From Streptomyces sp. NBC_01463 (lineage in GTDB: Bacteria > Actinomycetota > Actinomycetes > Streptomycetales > Streptomycetaceae): DNA of 64,000 nucleotides. The position numbers were made by a program, and so were the translations under genes. The notes beneath the pieces were generated by a model, which saw nothing but the letters and a program-made list of their open reading frames with translations, did not search any database and had not been told where the DNA came from. This document shows positions 47,519 to 55,590 of this stretch, piece by piece. The stretch is taken from contig CP109468.1 in NCBI GenBank assembly GCA_036227345.1, forward strand, positions 6,634,001 through 6,698,000, written 5' to 3'. The stretch's first letter is position 1, and each line of letters begins with the position of its first letter.

Positions 47519-48714
47519 AGGACACGCTCCGCCCGCAGGGCCGCGATCTCCGGGCCGCTCAGACCGAGGCCGGTGAGGATCTCCTCGGTGTCCGCCCCGT
47601 GCGGCCGGCCCGCCCAGCGGATCGACCCGGGCGTCCCGGACAGCCGGAAGAGGACGTTCTGCATCCGCAGCGGGCCCAGCTCCGGGTCGTCGACCTCCGT
47701 GATGGAGTCCAGGGCCCGGTACTGCGGGTCCTCCATCACGTCCCGGACGTCATGGATCGGCGCGATCGCCGCCTCCGCCTTCTCGAACGCGGAGATCGCC
47801 TCCTCCCGGGTGCGCCGGGAGATCCAGTGGCCGACCGCCTCGTCGAGCTCGTCGCTGTGCTCGGCGCGGGTGGCACCCGAGGCGAACCACGGCTCGTCGA
47901 TCAGCTCCGCCCGCCCCACCAGACGCATCACGCGTTCCGCGACGGACTGCGCGGAGGTGGAGACGGCCACCCACTGGCCGTCCGAGGTGCGGTAGGTGTT
48001 GCGCGGGGCGTTGTTGCGCGAACGGTTGCCGGTGCGCGGCTGGACGTACCCCAGCTGGTCGTACCAGAGGGGCTGCGGGCCGAGCACCGTCAGGATCGGC
48101 TCGATGATCGCCATGTCGACGACCTGGCCCTCGCCGGTGCGGTCCCGGCCGGCCAGCGCGGCCATCACGGCGAACGACGTGGCGAGCGCGGCGATCGAGT
48201 CGGCCAGACCGAACGGCGGCAGTGTCGGCGGGCCGTCCGGCTCCCCGGTGATCGCCGCGAACCCGCTCATCGCCTCCGCGAGCGTGCCGAAGCCGGGCCG
48301 GTGCGCGTACGGACCGAACTGACCGAAGCCCGTGACCCGCACCAGCACCAGCCGCGGGTTGACCGCGTGCAGCTCCGCCGGGCCGAGCCCCCACCGCTCC
48401 AGCGTGCCCGGCCGGAAGTTCTCGATGATCACATCGGTGTCGGCGGCGAGCCGCAGCAGGAGATCACGGCCGTCCGGGCAGGACAGGTCGAGGGTCAGAT
48501 TGCGTTTGTTGCGGCCGAGCAGCTTCCACCACAGGCCGATCCCGTCCTTGGCCGGCCCGTGCCCCCGGGACGGATCGGGCTTGGCCGGATGCTCGACCTT
48601 GATCACGTCGGCGCCGAAGTCGCCCAGCACGGTGGCGCAGAGGGGGCCGGCGAAGAGCGTGGCGAGATCGAGGACGCGCAGCCCGGTCAGGGGCGCCTCG
48701 CCCGGGGCGCTCAT
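47515..48714 (-). CDS. CaiB/BaiF-family CoA-transferase
   Basis: A 399-residue class III CoA-transferase. Typical segments: TGLRVLDLATLFAGPLCATVLGDFGADVIKVEHPAKPDP, the catalytic-region NFRPGTLERWGLG, and GFG in RVTGFGQFGPYAHRPGFG, with GLADSIAA later. It should move CoA between an acyl-CoA donor and an acid. ATG 48714 overlaps the ribokinase stop, and its own stop overlaps the CitE-like start. The nearby lyase suggests the acid is then cleaved. Family members are broad, so this remains a family-level call. Confidence 0.88.
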   Translation of the reverse strand: MSAPGEAPLTGLRVLDLATLFAGPLCATVLGDFGADVIKVEHPAKPDPSRGHGPAKDGIGLWWKLLGRNKRNLTLDLSCPDGRDLLLRLAADTDVIIENFRPGTLERWGLGPAELHAVNPRLVLVRVTGFGQFGPYAHRPGFGTLAEAMSGFAAITGEPDGPPTLPPFGLADSIAALATSFAVMAALAGRDRTGEGQVVDMAIIEPILTVLGPQPLWYDQLGYVQPRTGNRSRNNAPRNTYRTSDGQWVAVSTSAQSVAERVMRLVGRAELIDEPWFASGATRAEHSDELDEAVGHWISRRTREEAISAFEKAEAAIAPIHDVRDVMEDPQYRALDSITEVDDPELGPLRMQNVLFRLSGTPGSIRWAGRPHGADTEEILTGLGLSGPEIAALRAERVL

Positions 48715-49595
48715 GCGGCGTCGATTTCGCTGCGGTACGGCATGGCGACCGAGGCGCCCGGCTTCTGTACGCAGAGCGCGGCGGCCGACGAGGCCCAGGC
48801 GATGGCCTGCGGCACCGGCCGGCCCTCGCCGATCGCCACGGCGAGCGTGCCGACGAAGGTGTCCCCGGCGCCGGTGGTGTCGACGGCGGTCACCTCGGGG
48901 GCGGGGAAGTGGACGGTCCGGCTGCCCCGCGCCGCGTACAGACAGCCCTTGGCGCCGAGCGTGATGACGACCGCCGGGACCTGGCTGAGCAGGACCTCGG
49001 CGGCCGCGTGCGGTTCGGACTGCCCGGACAGTTCGGCCGCCTCGTGCTCGTTGGGGATCAGCAGGTCGACGCAGTCGAGGAGTTCGGCGGGCAGATCCTG
49101 TACGGGGGAGGGGGTGAGGACGGTCCGCACGCCCTGGGCGTGACCGGCCCTGGCCCCCTCGATCACGGCGGACATCGGCAGTTCCAGCTGGAGCAGCAGC
49201 AGATCGGCCTCGGCGATCGCGGCGATCTCGCCCGGTCCGAGCGCGGTGACGGTGCCGTTGGCGCCGGAGATGACGACGATCGCGTTGGAGCCCTTGCCGT
49301 CCACCACGATGTGCGCGGTGCCGCTGGGTCCCGCGGCGGTGTGCAGCAGGTCGGTGTCGACGCCCGAGTGCTCCAGGTTCTCCCGCATCCGGGCGCCGTA
49401 CTCGTCGTCGCCGACCGCGCCGATCATCATCACGTCGCCGCCCGCGCGGGCGGCGGCGACGGCCTGGTTGGCGCCCTTGCCGCCGGGAACGGTGCGGAAC
49501 TCCCTTCCGGTGACGGTCTCCCCGCGCTCCGGGGCCCGGTCGACGTAGGCCACAAGATCCATATTGGTGCTGCCGAGCACCGCGACTCTGGTCAT
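48711..49595 (-). CDS. rbsK: Ribokinase
   Basis: A 294-residue PfkB-family sugar kinase most like ribokinase: GSTNMDLVAYVDRAPERGET, the ribose-binding PGGKGANQAVAAARAGG, ITLGAKG and the anion-hole/catalytic DTTGAGDTFVG (catalytic Asp in GAGD). It phosphorylates ribose to ribose-5-phosphate with ATP. ATG 49595 overlaps the upstream hydrolase stop (ATGA). No ribose importer is encoded here, so its ribose probably comes from inside the cell, from the ADP-ribosylglycohydrolase-type enzymes of the same operon. That link is inference. Confidence 0.9.
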   Translation of the reverse strand: MTRVAVLGSTNMDLVAYVDRAPERGETVTGREFRTVPGGKGANQAVAAARAGGDVMMIGAVGDDEYGARMRENLEHSGVDTDLLHTAAGPSGTAHIVVDGKGSNAIVVISGANGTVTALGPGEIAAIAEADLLLLQLELPMSAVIEGARAGHAQGVRTVLTPSPVQDLPAELLDCVDLLIPNEHEAAELSGQSEPHAAAEVLLSQVPAVVITLGAKGCLYAARGSRTVHFPAPEVTAVDTTGAGDTFVGTLAVAIGEGRPVPQAIAWASSAAALCVQKPGASVAMPYRSEIDAA

Positions 49596-50974
49596 GGGCG
49601 GAGTGCCTCCTCGTGGGTGAGCCGGTGGGTCAGATCGGCGAGGGCGTCGAAGCCGACCGAGTCGAAACCGGGGACGGACGTGGCGAGCCGGTTCTTCAGC
49701 GGGGTGGTCCACCGCTCGGGCAGCGCGTCCGGCCGCCCGGCCAGCAGACCGGCGAGCGAACCGGCGGTCGCCCCGTTGGAGTCGGTGTCCCAGCCGCCGG
49801 ACACCGCCCGGCAGACCGAGCCGCTGAAGTCGCCGCCGGCGTGGGTCAGGGCGGCGGCGAGCAGGGCCGCGTTGGGCAGCACATGCACCCAGTGGTACCG
49901 GCCGTACGCCGCGTGCAGCCGGTCCACGACCGTATCGAAGTCCCGCTCCTGGCGGGCGGCGGTGATCCCGTCCCGTACGGCACGCGCGAACCGCGAGTGC
50001 GCGGGCACCACCCGCAGGCCGGCGGCCAGGCACCCGTGCACATCGGCCTCCCCGCCGGCGGCCTCGGCCAGCGCCGCCGCGGTGAACATCGCGCCGTACA
50101 CCCCGTTCCCGGTGTGGGTGAGGACCGCGTCGCGGTGCGCCTGTTCCGCCGCGGCGGCCGGGTCGCCGGGGTGGGTCCAGCCGTGCACGTCGGCCCGGAT
50201 CTGCGCCCCGATCCACTCCCGGAACGGATTGCGGTGGCGGGCGGTGTCCGGTGGTTCGAGACCGTCGAGCAGGTTGCGGTACGCGATCCGCTCGGCGGTG
50301 AACGTCCGGCCCGCCGGAAGCTCCTCCAGCCAGAGCCTGGCGAGATCCGCGGTGCTGAACGAGGGGCCGTGGCGCTGGATCAGCAGCACGGTGAGCAGGG
50401 GGTAGTTGAGGTCGTCGTCCTCCGGCATCCCGTCGATGTTCTCGGCCAGCGAGGTGGCTGCGGAGCGCCGGTTCCAGGGATAGGTGGCGGCCAGGGCCGG
50501 GGGCAGGCCACGGGCGGTGAACCAGGTCCTCAGCGGCCAGTTGCCGGTGGCCCGGGCCAGGGCGCGGATGCCTTCGAGCGGCAGCTTCTCGACCGGTTTT
50601 CCCAGCAGACAGCCCGCGGCCCGGCCCAGCCAGGCCGCGTGCAGCCGTTCGCGGTCCACGGCGGCAGGTTCGGTGCGGGGGCGCGGCCACTGCGGGCAGG
50701 CGGCCCGGATCGCGTCGATGCCGGTCGGTTCGTCGTCGGCCAGCGGGCTCTCCAGCAGGGCGAGTTCGTCCAGCAGGTGCTCGGCGACCGCGCGCAGCCC
50801 GGGCGGGGCCGGGGCAGCGGAGGCGCCCGCGCGGTCCGGCGCGGGCGAGCCGCCGGCCTCGTACCACCGGCGCTCGATGTCCCGCGCGTCCCGCCCGTCC
50901 TCGGCCGCCTGCCGCAGCTCGTGCCCGACCAGGTCCTCCGGCTGCACCCAGGTGGCGCGCACCGTGGTGGTCAC
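49592..50974 (-). CDS. ADP-ribosylglycohydrolase-family protein (copy D)
   Basis: A 460-residue member of the ADP-ribosylglycohydrolase (DraG/ARH) superfamily, with about 110 extra N-terminal residues. The first metal motif reads GRAAGCLLGKPVE, with Cys where Asp is usual. The middle one is PEDDDLNYPLL and the last SGGWDTDSNGATAGSLAG, so the C-terminal Asp pair is kept. This sub-type may not act on ADP-ribosyl protein. The first codon GTG at 50974 overlaps the stop of copy C, and its stop overlaps the rbsK start. Substrate unknown; likely an N- or O-riboside. Confidence 0.85.
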   Translation of the reverse strand: MTTTVRATWVQPEDLVGHELRQAAEDGRDARDIERRWYEAGGSPAPDRAGASAAPAPPGLRAVAEHLLDELALLESPLADDEPTGIDAIRAACPQWPRPRTEPAAVDRERLHAAWLGRAAGCLLGKPVEKLPLEGIRALARATGNWPLRTWFTARGLPPALAATYPWNRRSAATSLAENIDGMPEDDDLNYPLLTVLLIQRHGPSFSTADLARLWLEELPAGRTFTAERIAYRNLLDGLEPPDTARHRNPFREWIGAQIRADVHGWTHPGDPAAAAEQAHRDAVLTHTGNGVYGAMFTAAALAEAAGGEADVHGCLAAGLRVVPAHSRFARAVRDGITAARQERDFDTVVDRLHAAYGRYHWVHVLPNAALLAAALTHAGGDFSGSVCRAVSGGWDTDSNGATAGSLAGLLAGRPDALPERWTTPLKNRLATSVPGFDSVGFDALADLTHRLTHEEALRP

Positions 50975-52173
50975 GGCCGGCCCGCCAGCGCGGTGAAGGC
51001 GGCCTCGTGGGTGCGGCGGGCGGCAGTGTCCCGGGCGAACACCTCACGGGCGACGTCCGCCAGGTCGAGTGCCGGGGCGTGCAGATCGAGCCTGCTGGCC
51101 TCGCCGACCGTGCGCACCCAGTCCGCCGGGACCGCCCGCTCGCCGTGCAGCGCGCCCGCGATGGCGCCGCTCATCGTGGCGATCGAGTCGCAGTCCCGCC
51201 CGTAGTTGACCGAACCGAGCACCGACTGCCGGTAGTCCCCGTCCGCGACCAGCAGCATCCCGAGGGCGACGGGGAGTTCCTCGATGGCGTGCAGCCGGGA
51301 CGGGCGGCGGGCGCCGAGCGAGGGGGCGCGGTAGTCGGGGCCGACCGTGTCGAAGGGGGCGACGGCCTCCCGCAGCGGGACGATGGCCGTCTCGAAGTCC
51401 CGGTGACCGGCGGCCGTTTCGCAGACCGCCTCGATCGCGGCCCGGGTGCCGTCCTTGGCGAGCGACAGGCACGTCCCGACGACGCTCGCGGGCGTCGCCC
51501 CCGGCACGCAGGCCGCCGCCACCGCGGCCGCGAAGACACCGGCCGCCTCCCTGCCGTAGCTGGACTGGTGGGCGCCCGCGACATCCAGCGCCTCGGCGTA
51601 CGCGGCCCGCGGATCCGCCGCGTTCACCAGGCCGACCGGCGCCATGTACATCGCCGCACCGCAGTTGACGATGTTCCCCGAGCCCGCCTCGCGCGGGTCG
51701 ACGTGGCCGTAGTGCAGCCGGGCGACGATCCACTTCTCGGCGAGGAAGATCCGCTGCAGCGGCAGCGCCTCCGCCTCCAGCTCCGGAATCCAGCGGGGGT
51801 TCGAGATCAGCTCCGGCACGAGGTGGTCGGCGACGGAGTACGCGTCGAGATGGCCGCGGACCTTCCCGTACACCCGGACCAGCGCATGGGTCATCAGGGT
51901 GTCGTCGGTGACGTGCCCGTCGCCCTTGTGGTACGGGGCGACGGGGCGGGCGGTGCGCCAGTCCTCGCCGGCCCAGGGGCCGACGACACCGGTGACCCGC
52001 CCGCCGTGGCGCGCCACGATCTGCTCCGGGGAGTAGCCCTCGACCGGACCGCCGAGCGCGTCGCCGACGGCGGCGCCGACGAGCGCGCCGGCGATCCGGT
52101 CATCGAGGGTGGGCGCCGCTGGTGTCGTGGCGGGTGCGGACCTCGTGGGCGCCGTGGGCGCGGTGGATGTCAT
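50971..52173 (-). CDS. ADP-ribosylglycohydrolase-family protein (copy C)
   Basis: 400 residues. All three metal-binding motifs of the DraG/ARH family are intact: GAAVGDALGGPVEG (about 33-46), GHVTDDTLMTHAL (TDDT at 89-92) and YGRDCDSIATMSGAIAG near 340. It should therefore bind two Mg2+ and cleave a ribosyl bond. An Ala/Thr/Pro-rich 24-residue N-terminus precedes the domain. ATG 52173 has GGTGGA about ten bases upstream; GTG 52188 is an alternative. Either start lies inside the end of copy B, an overlap of about 75-90 bases. Its stop overlaps copy D. Confidence 0.88.
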   Translation of the reverse strand: MTSTAPTAPTRSAPATTPAAPTLDDRIAGALVGAAVGDALGGPVEGYSPEQIVARHGGRVTGVVGPWAGEDWRTARPVAPYHKGDGHVTDDTLMTHALVRVYGKVRGHLDAYSVADHLVPELISNPRWIPELEAEALPLQRIFLAEKWIVARLHYGHVDPREAGSGNIVNCGAAMYMAPVGLVNAADPRAAYAEALDVAGAHQSSYGREAAGVFAAAVAAACVPGATPASVVGTCLSLAKDGTRAAIEAVCETAAGHRDFETAIVPLREAVAPFDTVGPDYRAPSLGARRPSRLHAIEELPVALGMLLVADGDYRQSVLGSVNYGRDCDSIATMSGAIAGALHGERAVPADWVRTVGEASRLDLHAPALDLADVAREVFARDTAARRTHEAAFTALAGRP

Positions 52174-53377
52174 GTCCGAATTGTCCACCCGGGGGCACCG
52201 GTTCCGTGTCTGCGAGCAGCCCGGCGAGTTCGATCAGATCCGTGCCCGCGAAACGGGGCAGCGCACACCCCGCCAGGGTGCGGCACGCCTCGCGCCAGCC
52301 GTCGGGCACGGAGCCGACGGAGCCGAGCGCCCCGGTCAGCGCCCCGGCCAGCGCGGGCGCGGAGTCCGCGACCCGGGAGAGGCAGGCCGCCGACGGCACC
52401 GCCTGCGCGATCTCGCCGCGGGCCGCGGTGGCCAGGGCGAGGGCGACCGGGACGGTCTCGGCCGCGGCGATCCCGTAGCTGTAGACGTGGTCGACGATCT
52501 GATGCTCCAGCACGGGGACGAGGGCGAACGCGCCGGCCTTCTCACCGGCGAAGTCCCGGGCGATCCGGACCGCGTGGGCGGCGTTGCGGGCGATCTCGGT
52601 GCCGTCGGGGAGCTGGTCGAGCGCGGCGTTCACCGCGGTGTCCACGTCCGCCCCGCCGAGCGCCTCGGCGATCGCGGCGGCCATCGCCCGCGCCCCGTGC
52701 ACCCCGTCGCCGTCCTGCGTGTAGCGGGCGTCGAACTCCGCGAGGTCGGCCGCAGCCCCGGGATCGCCGGGGTGCACCACCGCCAGCACGGCGGCCCGCA
52801 CGCACGCCGCGTCGTCGAAGTAGTGCGGGTTGTCGTGGCCGGTCGCGGGCGGGCGGAGGCCCGCGGCGAGGTTGCCGAGCCCGGCCCGCACCGAGATCCG
52901 GGCCCGCAGCGGCAGCACCGCCGACTCCACCTCGGGCGCCCGGGCGGCCGCCGCGGCGACCTCGGCGGCCAGCGCGTTCCACGCCGCGTCGACGGCCGCC
53001 CGCATCCGTCGCCCGGGGGAGAGGTCCTGCAGTGCTCCGGCCGCGGAGGTGAGCACCGTCCCGGCGGCGAACGCCGCCCATTCGGCGTCGTCGGACGGGC
53101 CGAGCCGCAGTGGCTCGGGCGGCTGGTTGAGCGCGATGGGGACCGGCAGTGTGGTCGTCGCGTTCTGCTCGGCGAAGGTGTCCAGCTCGCGGGTCAGCCG
53201 CCGGGTCCACTCCGGCATCCGGGCGGCCCGGTGCCGCGCGGCCGGCCACCCGGCGGCGTCCCCGGCGGCCAGCCCGAGCAGCAGCCCCTCGATCCTGGCC
53301 CGGCGCCCGGTGGAGTCCCGGGCCGGAGCGGCGGCACCGGGGTGCGTGGTGGGGGAGGTGCGGTTCGCCGTGGTCAT
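52100..53377 (-). CDS. ADP-ribosylglycohydrolase-family protein (copy B, degenerate motifs)
   Basis: 425 residues, recognisable as an ADP-ribosylglycohydrolase superfamily member (GLLLGLAAGDAAGWPAARH, GPSDDAEWAAFAAGTVL). The C-terminal DxDS metal motif is replaced by SRVADSAPALAGALTG. Metal binding may thus be incomplete, and the protein could be a different hydrolase or a pseudo-enzyme partner. ATG 53377 overlaps the copy A stop (ATGA); the end runs about 75 bases into copy C. Substrate unknown. Confidence 0.82.
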   Translation of the reverse strand: MTTANRTSPTTHPGAAAPARDSTGRRARIEGLLLGLAAGDAAGWPAARHRAARMPEWTRRLTRELDTFAEQNATTTLPVPIALNQPPEPLRLGPSDDAEWAAFAAGTVLTSAAGALQDLSPGRRMRAAVDAAWNALAAEVAAAAARAPEVESAVLPLRARISVRAGLGNLAAGLRPPATGHDNPHYFDDAACVRAAVLAVVHPGDPGAAADLAEFDARYTQDGDGVHGARAMAAAIAEALGGADVDTAVNAALDQLPDGTEIARNAAHAVRIARDFAGEKAGAFALVPVLEHQIVDHVYSYGIAAAETVPVALALATAARGEIAQAVPSAACLSRVADSAPALAGALTGALGSVGSVPDGWREACRTLAGCALPRFAGTDLIELAGLLADTEPVPPGGQFGHDIHRAHGAHEVRTRHDTSGAHPR

Positions 53378-54540
53378 CGTCCCGCCACCGTTCCGGCGCC
53401 GTCCGCGCCCAGGCCGTCCGCCCCGTCCGTCGCCGCCACCGGCCCCGGCCCGTCCGGGTCCTCGGCAGGGTCGTCCGTCTCGTCCGGTGTCAGCAGTTCC
53501 GCGATGTCCAGCACGTGGTAGCCGCGCATCGACGGCAGGCAGCTGCCGCGGACCGGGCCGATCGCGTCCGCCCAGTTGCGCGGGATGGCGGACGCCCCGT
53601 GCAGCGCGCCGGCCAGGGCGCCCGCCACCGCTGCCGTCGTATCGGCGTCGCGGCCCATGTTGACCGCGGTCAGCACCGCCGTACGGAAGTCGCCGCGTGC
53701 CGCCGCGAACGCGCCGAAGGCCAGCCCCACCGCCTCCGGTGCCAGGTCCGTCCACGGATATCCGCCCACGACGACGGCCGACCGCACCGCCCGCTCCATC
53801 GTCAGCCGGTCGGGATACGGGCGCTGCGCCGCCGTCACCGCCCGGCGCAGCGAACGGGCCGTCCACGAGTCCATCGGTACGACGGAGAGCGCGGCGGCGA
53901 TCATGGAGGTGACCCCGGCCCCGGTCATCGCGGCCGCCACCCCGGCCGCCACCGCCTGGCCGCCGTAGATGCCCTCGCCGTCATGGCTGACCCGGCCGTC
54001 CACCGCGACCAGCCGGGCCGCCTCGGCCGGCCGGCCCGCCGCGAAGACACCGAAGGGCGCCGCCCGCATCGCGAGACCGTCGCTCCAGGCGTGCCGGTGC
54101 TGGGCGGAGATGGGGGCGGCCAGGCCCCGGCGCAGGTTCTCCAGCGTGCCCCGTTCGCTGAAACCGGCGCCGCGGAACGGTCCCTCGTCCAGATCGGCGA
54201 TCCACAGGTGCCAGGCCCGCTCGACATGCGTGACGGTCAGCGCGGAGCCGTGCCGGGCCAGCAGCAGACCGGAGAAGATCGCGTACTCCGTGTCGTCCGT
54301 CCCCGCCGGGTCGTCGCTCACGAAGCCCTCGATCCGGCCCCAGCGGCGGCGGATCTCGGAGGGCCGCATGTTCTCCGCCGGAGCGCCCAGCGCATCGCCG
54401 ACCGCGAGCCCCAGGAGCGCACCCCTGGCCCGGTCGGCGGCGCCGCCCCGGGCCACGCCGGCAGGGCCCGGAGCCCCGCGCACCGCCGCCCGCGCGCCGT
54501 CCGTCCGCCGCTCTGCCGGATTTCCTGCGATCAGCTCCAT
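53374..54540 (-). CDS. ADP-ribosylglycohydrolase-family protein (copy A)
   Basis: 388 residues; first gene of the operon. Intact family motifs GLAVGDALGAPAEN (about 42-55), GTDDTEYAIF and NMGRDADTTAAVAGALAGALHG, so a working two-metal ribosyl hydrolase is expected. The last 45 residues are Asp/Gly/Ala-rich and probably disordered. ATG 54540 with GAAGGG nine bases upstream; the open frame beyond it runs into the divergent regulatory region and is not coding. The divergent neighbour is the VIT-family transporter, 262 bases away, with a large dyad between them. Confidence 0.88.
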   Translation of the reverse strand: MELIAGNPAERRTDGARAAVRGAPGPAGVARGGAADRARGALLGLAVGDALGAPAENMRPSEIRRRWGRIEGFVSDDPAGTDDTEYAIFSGLLLARHGSALTVTHVERAWHLWIADLDEGPFRGAGFSERGTLENLRRGLAAPISAQHRHAWSDGLAMRAAPFGVFAAGRPAEAARLVAVDGRVSHDGEGIYGGQAVAAGVAAAMTGAGVTSMIAAALSVVPMDSWTARSLRRAVTAAQRPYPDRLTMERAVRSAVVVGGYPWTDLAPEAVGLAFGAFAAARGDFRTAVLTAVNMGRDADTTAAVAGALAGALHGASAIPRNWADAIGPVRGSCLPSMRGYHVLDIAELLTPDETDDPAEDPDGPGPVAATDGADGLGADGAGTVAGR

Positions 54541-54660
54541 CGCGTCGACCCTTCGCTCGTGCCGAGCCAGTTCTCGTACCTGTGGGATCTGTGCCACGCG
54601 GAGCCCCGACAGAGGCCGGTAATCACTACAAAAGGGCCACTCGGATGACGCCCTTCGGAC

Positions 54661-54718
54661 AGCAAGGCAAGCCGTACCTACCTGGTCACACAGGGTGGTA
54701 AGTACGGCCTGCCTTGCT
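54661..54718. promoter_or_regulatory. Paired DtxR-like (iron/manganese) boxes
   Basis: Two inverted 22-base arms (54661-54682 and 54697-54718; 20 of 22 positions pair). Each arm resembles the 19-base DtxR/IdeR box TWAGGTWAGSCTWACCTWA: the left arm matches about 15 of 19 and the right about 13 of 19 by hand alignment. They lie about 85 bases before the VIT-family transporter gene and also in front of the divergent ADPRH operon. Confidence 0.5.
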
Positions 54719-54802
54719 GGCAGGAGCCGTTTTTCGTGCGTACTTTCGAGGGTGTCGAGGGGCCGGGGCGGGTGAAATCCGCTGCCGGAGAAGGGGAGAG
54801 CT

Positions 54803-55537
54803 GTGTCCATCATCGAGACCGACGCCGTACTGCACGAGGCGCACCGGGACAACCACACCCACCGGGATGTGAACGGCGGCTGGCTGCGCCCCGCGGTGTT
54901 CGGTGCCATGGACGGGCTCGTCTCGAACCTCGCCCTGATGACCGGAGTCGCGGGCGGGGACGTCTCGCACCGCACCATCGTGATCACCGGACTGGCCGGA
55001 CTGGCCGCCGGCGCCTTCTCGATGGCGGCCGGCGAGTACACCTCCGTCGCCTCGCAGCGCGAGCTCGTCGAGGCCGAGCTCGACGTCGAGCGGCGGGAGC
55101 TGCGCAAGCACCCCAAGGACGAGGAGCGGGAGCTCGCCGCGCTCTACGAGTCCCGCGGGGTCGAGACCGGGCTGGCCCGCGAGGTCGCCCGGCAGCTGTC
55201 GCGCGACCCGGAGCAGGCCCTGGAGATCCACGCCCGCGAGGAGCTGGGCATCGACCCGGGGGACCTGCCGTCGCCGCTCGTCGCCGCCGTGTCCTCGTTC
55301 GGCGCCTTCGCGCTGGGCGCGCTGCTCCCGGTGCTGCCGTATCTGCTGGGCGCGGACGCGATGTGGCCGGCCGTGCTGCTCGCCCTGGCCGGGCTCTTCG
55401 GCTGCGGCGCGGTGGTCGCCCGGGTCACCGCCCGCAGCTGGTGGTTCAGCGGGCTGCGGCAGCTGGTGCTGGGCGGCGCCGCCGCCGCGATCACCTACGG
55501 CCTGGGCGCCCTGTTCGGGGTCGCCGTCGGGGGCTGA
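54803..55537 (+). CDS. VIT/CCC1-family iron or manganese transporter
   Basis: A 244-residue VIT1/CCC1-type protein that moves Fe2+ or Mn2+ out of the cytoplasm. Membrane helices lie at about 30-50, 58-80, 158-178, 184-204 and 215-240. The family start HRDNHTHRDVNGGWLRPAVFGAMDGLVSNLALMTGVAGG is intact and carries the conserved Asp/Gly residues. A cytoplasmic acidic, Glu/Arg-rich region (about 80-150) is the metal-binding spur. GTG 54803 with GGGGAG upstream. The DtxR-like dyad upstream suggests metal-dependent control. It ends at a terminator. Confidence 0.9.
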   Translation: MSIIETDAVLHEAHRDNHTHRDVNGGWLRPAVFGAMDGLVSNLALMTGVAGGDVSHRTIVITGLAGLAAGAFSMAAGEYTSVASQRELVEAELDVERRELRKHPKDEERELAALYESRGVETGLAREVARQLSRDPEQALEIHAREELGIDPGDLPSPLVAAVSSFGAFALGALLPVLPYLLGADAMWPAVLLALAGLFGCGAVVARVTARSWWFSGLRQLVLGGAAAAITYGLGALFGVAVGG

Positions 55538-55560
55538 GCCCCGGAGCGGCGATGTCCCGC

Positions 55561-55590
55561 GGCCACGTGCACCCTCCGGTGCACGTGGCC
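55561..55590 (+). terminator. Terminator after the VIT-family gene
   Basis: 13-bp perfect arms GGCCACGTGCACC (55561-55573) and 55578-55590 with a CTCC loop. Confidence 0.85.

Noticed and set aside
54632..54655. AAGGGC/GCCCTT inverted repeat near the ADPRH operon start
   Set aside because: Only 6 bp with a 12-base loop in GC-rich DNA, misplaced for a terminator of either gene; likely chance.
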